Positions 43,359 through 51,640 of a DNA stretch of 64,000 bases are shown one piece after another. The translations under genes and the position numbers were made by a program. Source of the stretch: CAWBLP01 sp963789495 (GTDB lineage Bacteria; Pseudomonadota; Alphaproteobacteria; Acetobacterales; Acetobacteraceae). The stretch lies in the NCBI GenBank assembly GCA_963789495.1, contig CAWBLP010000008.1, positions 442,659 to 506,658 on the forward strand, given 5' to 3'. How positions within the stretch are numbered: position 1 is the stretch's first letter; each line of letters opens with the position of its first letter. The notes under the pieces are model-generated. The model saw only the letters and a list, made by a program, of their open reading frames with translations. It did not search any database and was not told where the DNA came from.

Positions 43359-44620
43359 ACGCTCCCTTCGACGCAGAGCGAATTGCAGAGGAAGCTGTTC
43401 GTCGCGCATCGGCGGGGCCAGCGGCACCCGAGCTGCGCCCGCTCGATTGCATTGCGCTTCCACGGCTCGGCAGAACCAACATTCCGCCCCGGCCTTGGGC
43501 ATATGGGCACTACCTCCTGTTCGGCCAGGCGGCGGTGCTTGGTGCGGTGGACGGCGGCGGCAAGGGCGCTATGGCCGTGACGATCGCCTTATCCATGATT
43601 ACCGGCCAGCCGCTCCTGGGGGAGCGCGTGTGGCGCAGCGGTTCCGTGGCGATCGTCAGCTATGAGGATGACCAGGACGAGTGGCACCGACGAATTGCCG
43701 CGGCGTGCGAGTATTATGGCGTGAACTACGACCTGGCGCTGGACAATATTCGCTTCATCGTTCGCCCTCGGGACCGGATCGTTTTCGCCGCGATGCGCGA
43801 CGGCACCCCCATCTACCCGGATGGCGACAGCATCATTCAGATCCTGCGCGACATGGACGCCACGCTGCTGATCGTCGATCCGTTCAACCACGCGCACGGT
43901 TTCGATGACGGCAACAGCAACGTGATGGTCGCCAAGGTGGCGGCCGAGATGAACCGGATTGCCTGGGAAGGTGGCGTTGCGGCCCTGGTGCTGCACCACC
44001 TGCGCAAGGGATCGACCGGCCTGGCGGACGACTTGATGGGCGCCACGTCCCTCCGAGCCACCTTCCGCAGCACCCGCATCCTGGCGCGGATGACGCCCGA
44101 GGAAGCGAAGCCTCTTGGCGTTGAACGGGAGGCGTGGCGGTACAGTCGCATCGCCGGCAGCAAGGAAAACTACGCACCGCCGCCGGACAAAGCCACGTGG
44201 TTCCGGCTGGAGAGCGTGCCGCTGGACAACGTGACGGAGGAATACCCCGAGGGCGACGTGATCCAGGTCACCGCCACATGGCAGCCGCCGGCGCTGTTCG
44301 AGGGATTGGATGCTCAGGCGATTGCAACAATCTTCGATTTGATCCGCACCGGGCCTCCGGGAGAAGGCGAGTGGTTCTCGCCTCACAAGCAAGCCAAGCA
44401 CTGGATCGGTCAGCCCATCGTAACCGCAACGGGCAAGTCCCCAGAGCAGGCCGCCCGCATCGTGAAGCAGTGGCTCACGAACGGCGTGCTGATCGTCGAG
44501 AAGTATCCCCATCCAACCCGGCGCCATGAAGCTGAGCGCGCCATCTTGGATGAGGCTAAGGCCAGCCAGATCGCGGTGGGGCAACTGCATGCTCCCTTAC
44601 CTGCGGATGATGACCAGTGA
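43355..44620 (+). CDS. RepA-like AAA ATPase with non-standard P-loop
   Basis: A 421-residue RecA-fold ATPase related to RepA/phage replicative helicases. The P-loop region reads GAVDGGGKGAMAVTIA (about 64-79); Lys is present but the usual following Ser/Thr is Gly. Walker B is TLLIVDPFNH (about 170-179), followed by LVLHHLRKG and the GATSLRATFRSTRILARM segment typical of the family. The C-terminal 120 residues resemble a winged-helix DNA-binding end. It forms the replication module with the prim-pol gene and is followed at once by iterons. Confidence 0.82.
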   Translation: MNAPFDAERIAEEAVRRASAGPAAPELRPLDCIALPRLGRTNIPPRPWAYGHYLLFGQAAVLGAVDGGGKGAMAVTIALSMITGQPLLGERVWRSGSVAIVSYEDDQDEWHRRIAAACEYYGVNYDLALDNIRFIVRPRDRIVFAAMRDGTPIYPDGDSIIQILRDMDATLLIVDPFNHAHGFDDGNSNVMVAKVAAEMNRIAWEGGVAALVLHHLRKGSTGLADDLMGATSLRATFRSTRILARMTPEEAKPLGVEREAWRYSRIAGSKENYAPPPDKATWFRLESVPLDNVTEEYPEGDVIQVTATWQPPALFEGLDAQAIATIFDLIRTGPPGEGEWFSPHKQAKHWIGQPIVTATGKSPEQAARIVKQWLTNGVLIVEKYPHPTRRHEAERAILDEAKASQIAVGQLHAPLPADDDQ

Positions 44621-44621
44621 G

Positions 44622-44747
44622 AACCGCGCAGGAAACCGCGCAAGAACCGCGCAAACGGGGCGTGCGCGGTTTGTCTTTTCCCCTAGGGAAATACCCTAGA
44701 ACCGCGCACTTTCAGAACCGCGCAAAGAATCGCGCAAGAACCGCGCA
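44622..44747. repeat. Iteron-like array, candidate origin of replication
   Basis: AACCGCGCA occurs directly at 44622, 44634, 44645, 44700, 44716 and 44739. There is one variant (AATCGCGCA) at 44728 and one inverted copy (TGCGCGGTT) at 44663-44671. Spacings of 11, 11, 12, 12, 16 and 55 bases put most copies near the same face of the helix. The middle gap holds the less GC-rich TTTGTCTTTTCCCCTAGGGA and a CCCTAG repeat. The array follows directly after the ATPase gene. Iterons next to replication genes usually mark an origin or the operator that controls initiator expression. Confidence 0.7.
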
Positions 44748-44968
44748 ACGCACCCCCATGGCCGCTAGCGAGGGAGGGGCGCCGAAGCGCCCTTCTCCCT
44801 CTCGCGGCCCGGCAGAGCCATCGCGCCAGACCCGCGCATCTGGGCACACAGCGGGCCGCCGCCAAAGCCCCCGACCACCCCCTCCCCCCGTCACGGGTCC
44901 TTCCGGGCCCCCTATCGGACGCGGGGATTGCGCAGCCCGACATGTCTCTAGATGAAAAGGTCAAATAG

Positions 44969-45859
44969 TTGTCCGCAGCATCCGCAGCCGACGAATTGAT
45001 CAGCCTCCGCGAATTCGCCCGCCGGGACGGTTGCAGCGAGAAACTTGTCCGCCGCGGCGTCAGAAGCGGCGCACTTCCGGCCATTCCCGGAAAGGTTCTG
45101 CCCGCGTCGCTCGCAGGCACCGGCTGGCGTGCCGGGAACCGCGAGGCAGCGGTCACGGCCCGGAATTCTGCGGACACCACTACCGACTGTCCGCAGTCGC
45201 TGGCAGAGGCGCAGCGGCGGCAGCGCATCGCACTCGCGCAGCTGCGCCAGCGTCAGCTCGACCGCCGTCGCGACGAGTGGACTTTCCTGGGCGAGGCGCA
45301 GGACGCATGGGCCGCAGTCGCTCGGCACGTCCACCAGCGGCTGAATGAAATCCCTGTTCAGTCGGTTGCCGCGCTGCGCTCGGACGGCCCAGCCGCCACG
45401 CAGCCTGCGGTACAGGCAAAGTTGCAGAGCGTCGTCTATGCGGCGCTGACGGATCTTGCGAGTACCGAGGTCCGGTCGGATCCCAGGTATGTTCCGCGCT
45501 GGCCCATCGAACCGACGGTGACCGACAGCTCCAGCATTCTGGAGGCTGAGGTGGCCCGTACATCGGCACTTGCCGGGCTCCGGCGGATTGACGTGATGGT
45601 CGCCGACCAGGCGCTGCTTCGGGTCATGGACTTCCGCCGCGCCCTGACAGCGTGCATCGCAACGACGCGCCAGCGGCTGCTGGCCCTGCCAGCCAAGCTT
45701 GCGGGTTTGTGCTGCGCGGCCAGCGATACCGATCGACGGGGCCTTATTGCAACGGAGGTCACGCAGGCGCTCTCCGAGATGCCGCTAACCCTACCCACCG
45801 GGGTCGGCGAGGAAGAACTCGCGGTAGGGAACTCTCGGCCGAAGGAGGCCGCGGAGTGA
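44969..45859 (+). CDS. Possible Nu1-like terminase small subunit
   Basis: A 296-residue protein starting at TTG 44969. Residues 8-35 (DELISLREFARRDGCSEKLV) form a helix-turn-helix like that of phage Nu1-type small terminase subunits. The following 60 residues are a linker, and the middle is a charged helix (QRRQRIALAQLRQRQLDRRR). The rest is helical without a recognised domain. Small terminase subunits recognise packaging sites, but no large subunit is encoded here. A plain DNA-binding protein of the element is equally possible. Confidence 0.55.
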   Translation: MSAASAADELISLREFARRDGCSEKLVRRGVRSGALPAIPGKVLPASLAGTGWRAGNREAAVTARNSADTTTDCPQSLAEAQRRQRIALAQLRQRQLDRRRDEWTFLGEAQDAWAAVARHVHQRLNEIPVQSVAALRSDGPAATQPAVQAKLQSVVYAALTDLASTEVRSDPRYVPRWPIEPTVTDSSSILEAEVARTSALAGLRRIDVMVADQALLRVMDFRRALTACIATTRQRLLALPAKLAGLCCAASDTDRRGLIATEVTQALSEMPLTLPTGVGEEELAVGNSRPKEAAE

Positions 45860-46236
45860 GCGGAAGCACCGAACTCGCGAGGCTCGCGGCGATCTGCGAG
45901 CGTCTACACCCTGCCGACGCAGCATGGCTTCGCGACAAGGTGGCGCCGGCCTGGGCGCGCCGTGCAGCTCGCCAGGCCGAACGTGCTGCGGCGGTGCGGG
46001 AGGCGCTGGTCGCGTACGAGGGATGGCGACCGACGCGGGCGGCGATGGCATTGTCGACTGAACTTCGGCGGATTGCAGCCTGCCCGCATACAATCGGCGA
46101 ACGCGCCGACCTGCTGCGCACCATTTTGTCGCTCACCAACGGCGAAGCACTCGGCTGGCGTCGCATCCATGATATTGCCACCTTGGATTTTGCAAGAAAC
46201 TCCGGCGGAAGTTGCAAAGAAGACGATGCATGTTGA
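45856..46236 (+). CDS. Unknown 126-residue helical protein
   Basis: GTG 45856 overlaps the preceding stop (GTGA), with GGAGG 11 bases upstream. The protein is helix-rich and basic (RLAAICERLHPADAAWLRDK, then PAWARRAARQAERAAAVREA), with a cysteine near the middle and at the end. No family recognised; translation is coupled to the preceding DNA-binding protein. Confidence 0.55.
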   Translation: MSGSTELARLAAICERLHPADAAWLRDKVAPAWARRAARQAERAAAVREALVAYEGWRPTRAAMALSTELRRIAACPHTIGERADLLRTILSLTNGEALGWRRIHDIATLDFARNSGGSCKEDDAC

Positions 46237-46261
46237 GCCTCGATGATGTGGGAGGCTCACT

Positions 46262-47035
46262 TTGAAGTTCTTGGACATTCTGGCGCTGCGGCCTGCGGGA
46301 GACGACACCGTCTCCATCCGCGCCGCCATCGAACGCGCTGAGATCGTACGCAACGACACGATCACCCGCGCTGGCGAGTTGGAGCGGGCGATGACACGGT
46401 CGCTGCTGACCGCAACCGACGCCGAAATGGAGGTGGCCGAACGCGAGGCGGCTGAGGCCAAGCGCGCGGCCGACCGACTGGAGGCACTGCTCGCTGAGAT
46501 GCGCGCCGCGCTGGTTCTGGCCGAGCAGCGTGAACTTCAAGCCGATGAAGCCGCGCGGCGCCGGGCGGCGCTGGCAGCCGATGCTGACTTTGTCGCGGCC
46601 TGGCGCAAGGGCTACCCCAAGATCTGCGAGCTCTGCGCGACGATCTTGGTTGCCCAACGTGTTGCTGACGAAGCGCTTGCCGAGGCCGGACTGCGTAATG
46701 ATCTGCCGCGGCACGAGGTCACCGACTTCCGGCGTGGCTACGATCCCTACCATCCCGATCCGCTTTCCGCGGTGCTGAAGCTGGCGGCGCTGGCCCCGTC
46801 TGAAATCCGTCGGCGTGATGCGGAAGTCGCCCGGATCGACGCCATCGAGCAGGAGCGGAAGGCGGCCGAGGACGCAGAGCGGCGGCGCCGGGCCGCAGCC
46901 TACATCGAGGAGCAGAGGGTTGCCGCCACCGAGGATGAGCGCAGGCGGGCGGCACAGACGCTCCCACCCCGCGAGCGTGCGCAAGTGCTGATTACCGGCG
47001 AGCCGGGCTTTGCGCGGCATGCGCCGCAATGGTGA
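46262..47035 (+). CDS. Unknown coiled-coil protein
   Basis: A 257-residue protein starting at TTG 46262 behind GGGAGG. Residues about 18-105 and 185-240 are strongly predicted by eye to be coiled coils, rich in Ala, Glu and Arg (MEVAEREAAEAKRAADRLEA, RRDAEVARIDAIEQERKAAE). A compact middle segment holds KICELCATILVAQRVADEAL and a YDPYHPDPLS loop. In phages such proteins can be scaffolds or tail chaperones, but nothing here fixes that. Confidence 0.6.
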   Translation: MKFLDILALRPAGDDTVSIRAAIERAEIVRNDTITRAGELERAMTRSLLTATDAEMEVAEREAAEAKRAADRLEALLAEMRAALVLAEQRELQADEAARRRAALAADADFVAAWRKGYPKICELCATILVAQRVADEALAEAGLRNDLPRHEVTDFRRGYDPYHPDPLSAVLKLAALAPSEIRRRDAEVARIDAIEQERKAAEDAERRRRAAAYIEEQRVAATEDERRRAAQTLPPRERAQVLITGEPGFARHAPQW

Positions 47036-47415
47036 CCTCCCGCACTTTGCCTCCCGGGGATCGCTCCATGCACAAATTCCGGAACCTTCGCGGCACAACG
47101 AGCAAGCACACGGCCGCTCAAGCAAAGACCGCCGCGCAGCAGAAGCCCATAGCGTCGACCAAGCCCCCAATGTCTCCTCACGTCGCCGCTGCACGTCGGC
47201 GCTTCGATCACCTCGCCAAGGCTGGCGCAGGACTTGCCGCCTTCCGCACGCTTGTCCGGCAGCGACGTGCCGTCGGGCCCAACGATATCGGTAATGACCC
47301 GAACCGAGGTGACGACGATGGTTTTCGAACCCCCGAGGAACTGATCGACCATCTGCGTGAGACGCTGCCGCACCTCTACCCGCCGAAAGACTCTCGCAAG
47401 GGCGGCCGGCGATGA
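47029..47415 (+). CDS. Unknown 128-residue basic protein
   Basis: The frame starts at ATG 47029, overlapping the preceding stop by seven bases; ATG 47068 (MHKFRNLRG) is an alternative start. The N-terminal half is basic and disordered-looking (TTSKHTAAQAKTAAQQKPIA). The second half has a helix (AAARRRFDHLAKAGAGLAAF) and a PEELIDHLRETLPHLYPP segment. The stop overlaps the next start as ATGA. No function recognised. Confidence 0.5.
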   Translation: MVTSRTLPPGDRSMHKFRNLRGTTSKHTAAQAKTAAQQKPIASTKPPMSPHVAAARRRFDHLAKAGAGLAAFRTLVRQRRAVGPNDIGNDPNRGDDDGFRTPEELIDHLRETLPHLYPPKDSRKGGRR

Positions 47416-48074
47416 GCGGCATTCCGGTTTCGGCCGCCGCCCGCGGGCGGCTTCGCCTGCTGTGTCGCGACCTCGACAGCGCTGCCGATCGCATCTCCGC
47501 CGCCGCCGCGTCAGTGCCCGCGAATCTGCTCGCAGACGTGCAGCGGAAGGCCGAACGCGGCGCGCATCGGGCACTTGAACGGGTGATCGCTCGCATTCCT
47601 GCGCCGCCATTTTGGCGCCAAGGGCGCGCGGTGGCGTGGCGCTATTTGCAGCCGTTTCCGGCCGAGGGCTGGCCCGATCCGAATCCTCAGCCGACTATCA
47701 TGATGATGGCCGTCTTGTTCGGCGTCGACGGTCGCACCCGACTTTGTCCCGAGCCCTTTGGCTTGGCAGTGACGCGCCACGCAATTGGCCGGATGATCGA
47801 TCGGAGCGCAGGCGCAGCCGATCCGGTCGCCGCAGTCCTGGCGGCGCACGATGCATTGGCCAGTCTGCAGCCGGTCGACGGACATCGCGTACTGCAGCTG
47901 ACCGATTTCGCATTGCCGGCAGCATCCGGCGCGTTCCTGGCTCGCGCAACGTCCCTGCATGGCGCCGCGGCGCCCGTCGCTGTCTGCAGGACTTGGATCG
48001 GCCGAGACCAGCTTCATGCCCACCAGGCGACGCACCTACAGGCCTGGGCGGACTATCTTCAGGTCGCAGCATGA
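47412..48074 (+). CDS. Unknown 220-residue protein
   Basis: ATG 47412 overlaps the preceding stop (ATGA). The first 65 residues are helical (LRLLCRDLDSAADRISAAAA). A beta-rich middle follows with AVAWRYLQPFPAEGWPDPNP and MMMAVLFGVDGRTRLCPEPF, and the C-terminus contains GRDQLHAHQATHLQAWADYL. No domain is recognised. It precedes the tape-measure gene by 51 bases, where a minor tail protein might be expected. Confidence 0.5.
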   Translation: MSGIPVSAAARGRLRLLCRDLDSAADRISAAAASVPANLLADVQRKAERGAHRALERVIARIPAPPFWRQGRAVAWRYLQPFPAEGWPDPNPQPTIMMMAVLFGVDGRTRLCPEPFGLAVTRHAIGRMIDRSAGAADPVAAVLAAHDALASLQPVDGHRVLQLTDFALPAASGAFLARATSLHGAAAPVAVCRTWIGRDQLHAHQATHLQAWADYLQVAA

Positions 48075-48125
48075 CGTGCGTTGGCGGCGCCGATCAGGTT
48101 CTGGTCTTAGAAAGGAAACATTCCG

Positions 48126-49916
48126 ATGAGCGGCACCAATGTTCGGATTGCTATCACTGCTGACGACAAAGCCACCTCGCAAATTGACGCCATCAACAAG
48201 CGAATCTCTGCCATCCAGGCGCCGGTCGATCGCGCGCAGAAGTCGCTGGCGAAGTTCGCGGACCAGACCGGCATCGCGAAGCTCGCGCGCGGCATGGAGA
48301 ACGTGGCGCACCAGTCGCTGAATGCCTTTGAAAACATGGGGCGGATGGCTGGGCCGCTCGGGACGATCACCGGTGCCGCCACCATCGCCGGCATGGTTGC
48401 GCTGTCCCGCACGTGGGCCGACATGGGCCGCAATGTCGGGCTGGCGTCACTGCGGATCGGATCGACCAGCGAGAACCTGTCCAAGCTGCAAGGCGCTTTC
48501 CGCCTGGCCGGCGTGTCGAGCGAAAGCCTGACTTCGGGGTTGACCGGCCTCAAGGACACCATGACGAACGCGATCGGCGGGCGCGATCCGCAAGCGTTCG
48601 CCTATTTCAAGCAGTTCGGGATCGACATTGGCGACGCGAACCGCGGCGCGGCGAAGGCCACCGAGGTGCTGCCGAAGCTGGCCGAGGCGATCAAGGGGCT
48701 GGACCCGACGCTGCAGGCCCGCGTGCTGAACGCAACCGGCGTGGGCGAGGCTCTGCTGCCGGGGATGCGCAACGGTGCGGCCGGCGTCAATGCGCTGATG
48801 GACGAGGCGCAAAAGACCGGCAGCGTCATGACAGACCAGATGGTCGCCAACGCATCGCGGCTGAGCAAAGCCTGGACCCGGCTGGAGATGGATATCGTCG
48901 GGGTGAATGATCACCTCGTTGATTCGTGGTCGGGGACAGCGACGAAATCCATGACCGCCACATCGAACTGGATTGAGAAAAATCAGGATTTGGCCGTCTC
49001 CATCGAAAAAATTGGCGGTTCCGTGCTGGCGCTGGCGGCATTGAAGCCGGGCGGCCTTGCGCTGCGACTTCTCGGCCTCGGTGCTGTTGTGCCGTCGACC
49101 GGAGTAGCCGCTGCTGTCGCCGGTCCGCTGTTCCTGTCTGGGGACACCGCGCAGAACCCCGAGGCGCTTGATGCGCAGCGGCGGCAGATCGCGGCGGAGA
49201 CGGCGGAATACCAGCGCCTTCACCCAGGTGGCATCCCGACCGGCCCGACCTGGTGGGCGCGGCACATGCCGACCTGGCTGGGGGGCAGCGCAAGCCAGAC
49301 AGCGAAGAACCCGGCCGACCCGGCGCAGCTGCGAGCCTACTTCAAAAGCCAGGGTTGGACCGACCCGCAGATTGCCGGCATCCTCGGCAACTTCCAGGGT
49401 GAAAGCGGCCTGGACGCCGCGGCGGTAGGCGATAACGGCGCATCGGCTGGCATGGGGCAGTGGCGCGACGAGCGGCGCCGGGCGTTCCGCCTCATGTTCG
49501 GCCACGACGTTGCCCAGGGTACGCCGCTGGAGCAGGCGCAGTTCACGCAATGGGAACTGACGCACACCGAGAAGGCGGCCGGCGACCATTTGCGGCAGAC
49601 CACCACAGCACGTGCGGGCGGTGTGGTGTTCTCGAAGGAATACGAGCGGCCGAAAGATGTTGGCATGAACGCCGCGCTGCGCGGCCAGTATGCCGACACC
49701 TGGCAGCAGAAATTCGCGACCATGCCGGAGGCGAACATTGCCGGCGGCACGGGCGCGGCGCCGACAGTCGATCATACCGTCAAGGGCGCGGCGACGCTGA
49801 AGGTGATCCTGGGTGGTGCGGTCCCGCCCGGCACGAAGACTGCGGCGAGCACGTCCGGCGATCTGTTCCAAGGCGCGCCGCGGGTTGAAACGGCCATGGC
49901 GGGCGTCGGGCCATGA
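48126..49916 (+). CDS. Tape-measure-like protein with tail-tip lysozyme domain
   Basis: A 596-residue protein behind AAAGGAAAC and ATG 48126. The N-terminal third has the alanine-rich helical character of phage tail tape-measure proteins (ITADDKATSQIDAINKRISA; GRMAGPLGTITGAATIAGMV). A hydrophobic segment (about 298-340) may cross a membrane. Residues about 400-500 resemble the phage tail-tip lysozyme domain: LRAYFKSQGWTDPQIAGIL, then GNFQGESGLDAAAVGDNGAS with the putative catalytic Glu, then GMGQWRDERR. Such domains cut peptidoglycan during DNA entry. It is the only clear virion-type protein in the element and is short for a tape measure. Confidence 0.75.
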   Translation: MSGTNVRIAITADDKATSQIDAINKRISAIQAPVDRAQKSLAKFADQTGIAKLARGMENVAHQSLNAFENMGRMAGPLGTITGAATIAGMVALSRTWADMGRNVGLASLRIGSTSENLSKLQGAFRLAGVSSESLTSGLTGLKDTMTNAIGGRDPQAFAYFKQFGIDIGDANRGAAKATEVLPKLAEAIKGLDPTLQARVLNATGVGEALLPGMRNGAAGVNALMDEAQKTGSVMTDQMVANASRLSKAWTRLEMDIVGVNDHLVDSWSGTATKSMTATSNWIEKNQDLAVSIEKIGGSVLALAALKPGGLALRLLGLGAVVPSTGVAAAVAGPLFLSGDTAQNPEALDAQRRQIAAETAEYQRLHPGGIPTGPTWWARHMPTWLGGSASQTAKNPADPAQLRAYFKSQGWTDPQIAGILGNFQGESGLDAAAVGDNGASAGMGQWRDERRRAFRLMFGHDVAQGTPLEQAQFTQWELTHTEKAAGDHLRQTTTARAGGVVFSKEYERPKDVGMNAALRGQYADTWQQKFATMPEANIAGGTGAAPTVDHTVKGAATLKVILGGAVPPGTKTAASTSGDLFQGAPRVETAMAGVGP

Positions 49917-50038
49917 GTTGCCCACCGCCGACCAAAGACCGGCGGCACAGGGCGATTGAGAAGCGGGCAGGAAAGCTACCGGTCGATCAGATCCACGGCG
50001 CCGCCAATGGACGCGGAAAGCGCTGGAGCGTGCGCTGA
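49913..50038 (+). CDS. Possible 41-residue basic protein
   Basis: ATG 49913 overlaps the tape-measure stop (ATGA). The product MSCPPPTKDRRHRAIEKRAG... ends in NGRGKRWSVR and is strongly basic. Its last 50 bases overlap, on the opposite strand, the end of the gene 49987-50292. Support is only the coupling and charge. Confidence 0.3.
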   Translation: MSCPPPTKDRRHRAIEKRAGKLPVDQIHGAANGRGKRWSVR

Positions 50039-50292
50039 TCGGCCCGATCTGAGAGAAGCGACGCAAGCGCCTGGCGGCTCGTCGAGTTCACCTCACGCCT
50101 CTCCCGCGTGCACCACGCCTGCAACTCCATCGGGTGAATGACGACGCGACGAACTCGGTGCCCGTGGCCCAGCCGGAGCGCCGCTTGCTCCGCCGCTTCA
50201 TGCCATTGCTCGAAGTCGTCCGGCAGATCCGGATCCAAAGCACGATGGCCAGTATAGTCCCTCGGGCTGAACCATGGAACAATTGCGGTCAT
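49987..50292 (-). CDS. Unknown 101-residue protein on the minus strand
   Basis: Start 50292 has GGGAGGGG nine bases upstream. MTAIVPWFSPRDYTGHRALD and LPDDFEQWHEAAEQAALRLG, followed by RVVIHPMELQAWCTRERREV, resemble small alphaproteobacterial proteins that begin with a WF-x-x-DY segment and contain an I-(D/H)-P-x-E-(L/F)-x-(A/R)-WC core. No function is known to me. It converges with the tape-measure transcript. Confidence 0.6.
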   Translation of the reverse strand: MTAIVPWFSPRDYTGHRALDPDLPDDFEQWHEAAEQAALRLGHGHRVRRVVIHPMELQAWCTRERREVNSTSRQALASLLSDRADQRTLQRFPRPLAAPWI

Positions 50293-50494
50293 TATTCGCG
50301 CCCCTCCCGGCGGCGCAGGAACGAACGCACGCTGCACGCAGTCCCGCATAGTTGCATGCCCTGGGAATTACGCAACGGTAGGTCATACCGAGAACCTGCA
50401 CCGCGCAGAGCTGATGGAGAAGGAACGGGCTGAACACGTGCCAGAGCGTGCGGTAATCTGCGCCTGGAGCGCTCGGATCTGCTAAGGTGCCGCC

Positions 50495-50767
50495 ATGGCC
50501 GATCCATCTCCCGAAGTCGCCCGCTTGCGGGCCCTCGCCGAAGAAGCCGTGGCCGGACGGTTGGATGTTGCTGCGGAGCTCGCACGCACTCTGCGGCTGG
50601 TGGCGGACCCGGATACCGGGGTCGACCCGTACATTGTGATCGGCATTCTGGTCGAAGCGATCACGCACATGCTGGAACAGCGCATTCCGCAGGAACGACA
50701 GGCTGAGGTCGCGACGGCAACGGTGCAGACGCTGCTGCATCGGCTAAAGGCGCGCGGACTCTTCTGA
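50495..50767 (+). CDS. Unknown 90-residue helical protein
   Basis: ATG 50495 is preceded by AAGGTG. The product is fully helical and acidic in its first half (SPEVARLRALAEEAVAGRLD) and continues VDPYIVIGILVEAITHMLEQ and VATATVQTLLHRLKARGLF. It resembles small element-encoded proteins but has no recognised domain. A 265-base AT-rich gap follows. Confidence 0.6.
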   Translation: MADPSPEVARLRALAEEAVAGRLDVAAELARTLRLVADPDTGVDPYIVIGILVEAITHMLEQRIPQERQAEVATATVQTLLHRLKARGLF

Positions 50768-51032
50768 AATGCTAGTAATCTCCTGCGCAGGTCGCCGCTA
50801 TCACGAATGTAGCGATTCTTTCAGTTCAAGCGGCGTGGTTCACATTTCCCCCGAGGTGCACGACCGCGCTCTGCCCTCCCATAACACCAGCATGATGAAA
50901 TTAACGCCCCGCTGATACCGCAGTCGGAATTATTCTTCGTATCTGGAATTTTTTACGATGCATGCGCTCGTTATTCCCGGTGCTGGAACGGCATCCACAT
51001 TATTTCTTTACCATCATATCCGGGGACCTCCG

Positions 51033-51320
51033 ATGGCCGACGAGATCACGGCATGCCCTTTTCGGGCGTGGGCTTACTCGCTCAGGGCGTTGGCTTTGAC
51101 GGTCAGCGATCCCGCCCTGTCGGACGATCTACGGGAGATGGCCTGGCAATACGAGAGGTCGGCAAGGGAACGAGACCGATCCTCAGGTATCGAAGCCGGA
51201 CGGGTCAGTCGCGCCGAGTTAGCAGTAACGACCGTCTCTCGGTTAGGCCCCGACAGCCACCATCTCGACCCCAGCGAGGAATTTGAGTCGGACGAGTTGC
51301 GCGACTACCAGCAGCATTGA
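51033..51320 (+). CDS. Small helical protein, 95 residues
   Basis: ATG 51033 lies after GGGGA. The core FRAWAYSLRALALTVSDPAL followed by DDLREMAWQYERSARERDR matches a very common alphaproteobacterial type of small protein: two helices spanning a residue pattern A-x-x-LR-x-x-A ... D-x-x-LREMA-x-x-YE-x-x-A. The gene at 56350 is of the same type. Function unknown. The upstream region (50768-51032) is AT-rich and probably contains its promoter. Confidence 0.6.
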   Translation: MADEITACPFRAWAYSLRALALTVSDPALSDDLREMAWQYERSARERDRSSGIEAGRVSRAELAVTTVSRLGPDSHHLDPSEEFESDELRDYQQH

Positions 51321-51420
51321 TGCGGCCGGAACGCGCCTAGGAAGGCGCGTGCGCCGAGGGGCATCAATAGGAGCGCATGGAATTCTACCCCGACCACCTT
51401 CCTTCCGGGGTTGAGGACGA

Positions 51421-51640
51421 GGCGGCCTTTCTGCAGTCTGGTACCGCATAAGGCGTCACGCACGGCCAGGCCGGGATGAACCGTTCGTCGTTCTCGCACC
51501 AGCCGGCGGGGGCGACGATCGGCTCCTTGGTCCAACGGGAGGGTCGCCGCCCGAACCTGCCGCGCGGCCAAGAACGCCAATACCAGTAATCTGCGCCAAA
51601 CTGTCAGAAAGCGTGCAGTCGCAGCGCCCGCATGCGCCAA
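51421..51640. repeat. Diverged duplicate block c, copy 1
   Basis: This 220-base stretch aligns with 56952-57170 (for example CACGGCCAGGCCGGGATGA and CGTGCAGTCGCAGCGCCC are shared). In copy 2 the end of the block encodes the C-terminus of the membrane protein at 57136-57429. Here only the last residues (MRALRLHAF in the minus-strand frame ending at 51604) survive, so copy 1 is a remnant. The 570 bases from 51321 to the IS630 element otherwise show no convincing gene. Confidence 0.65.

Noticed and set aside
44622..44747. Reading the repeated nonamers as a CRISPR-like array
   Set aside because: Units are 9 bp and spaced by one helical turn, without unique spacers of uniform length. An iteron array fits and a CRISPR does not.
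44617..44955. 112-codon frame starting at GTG 44617 and overlapping the ATPase stop
   Set aside because: Its N-terminal half is just the translation of the iteron repeats and the rest is proline-rich low complexity. The DNA-level repeat explains it better.
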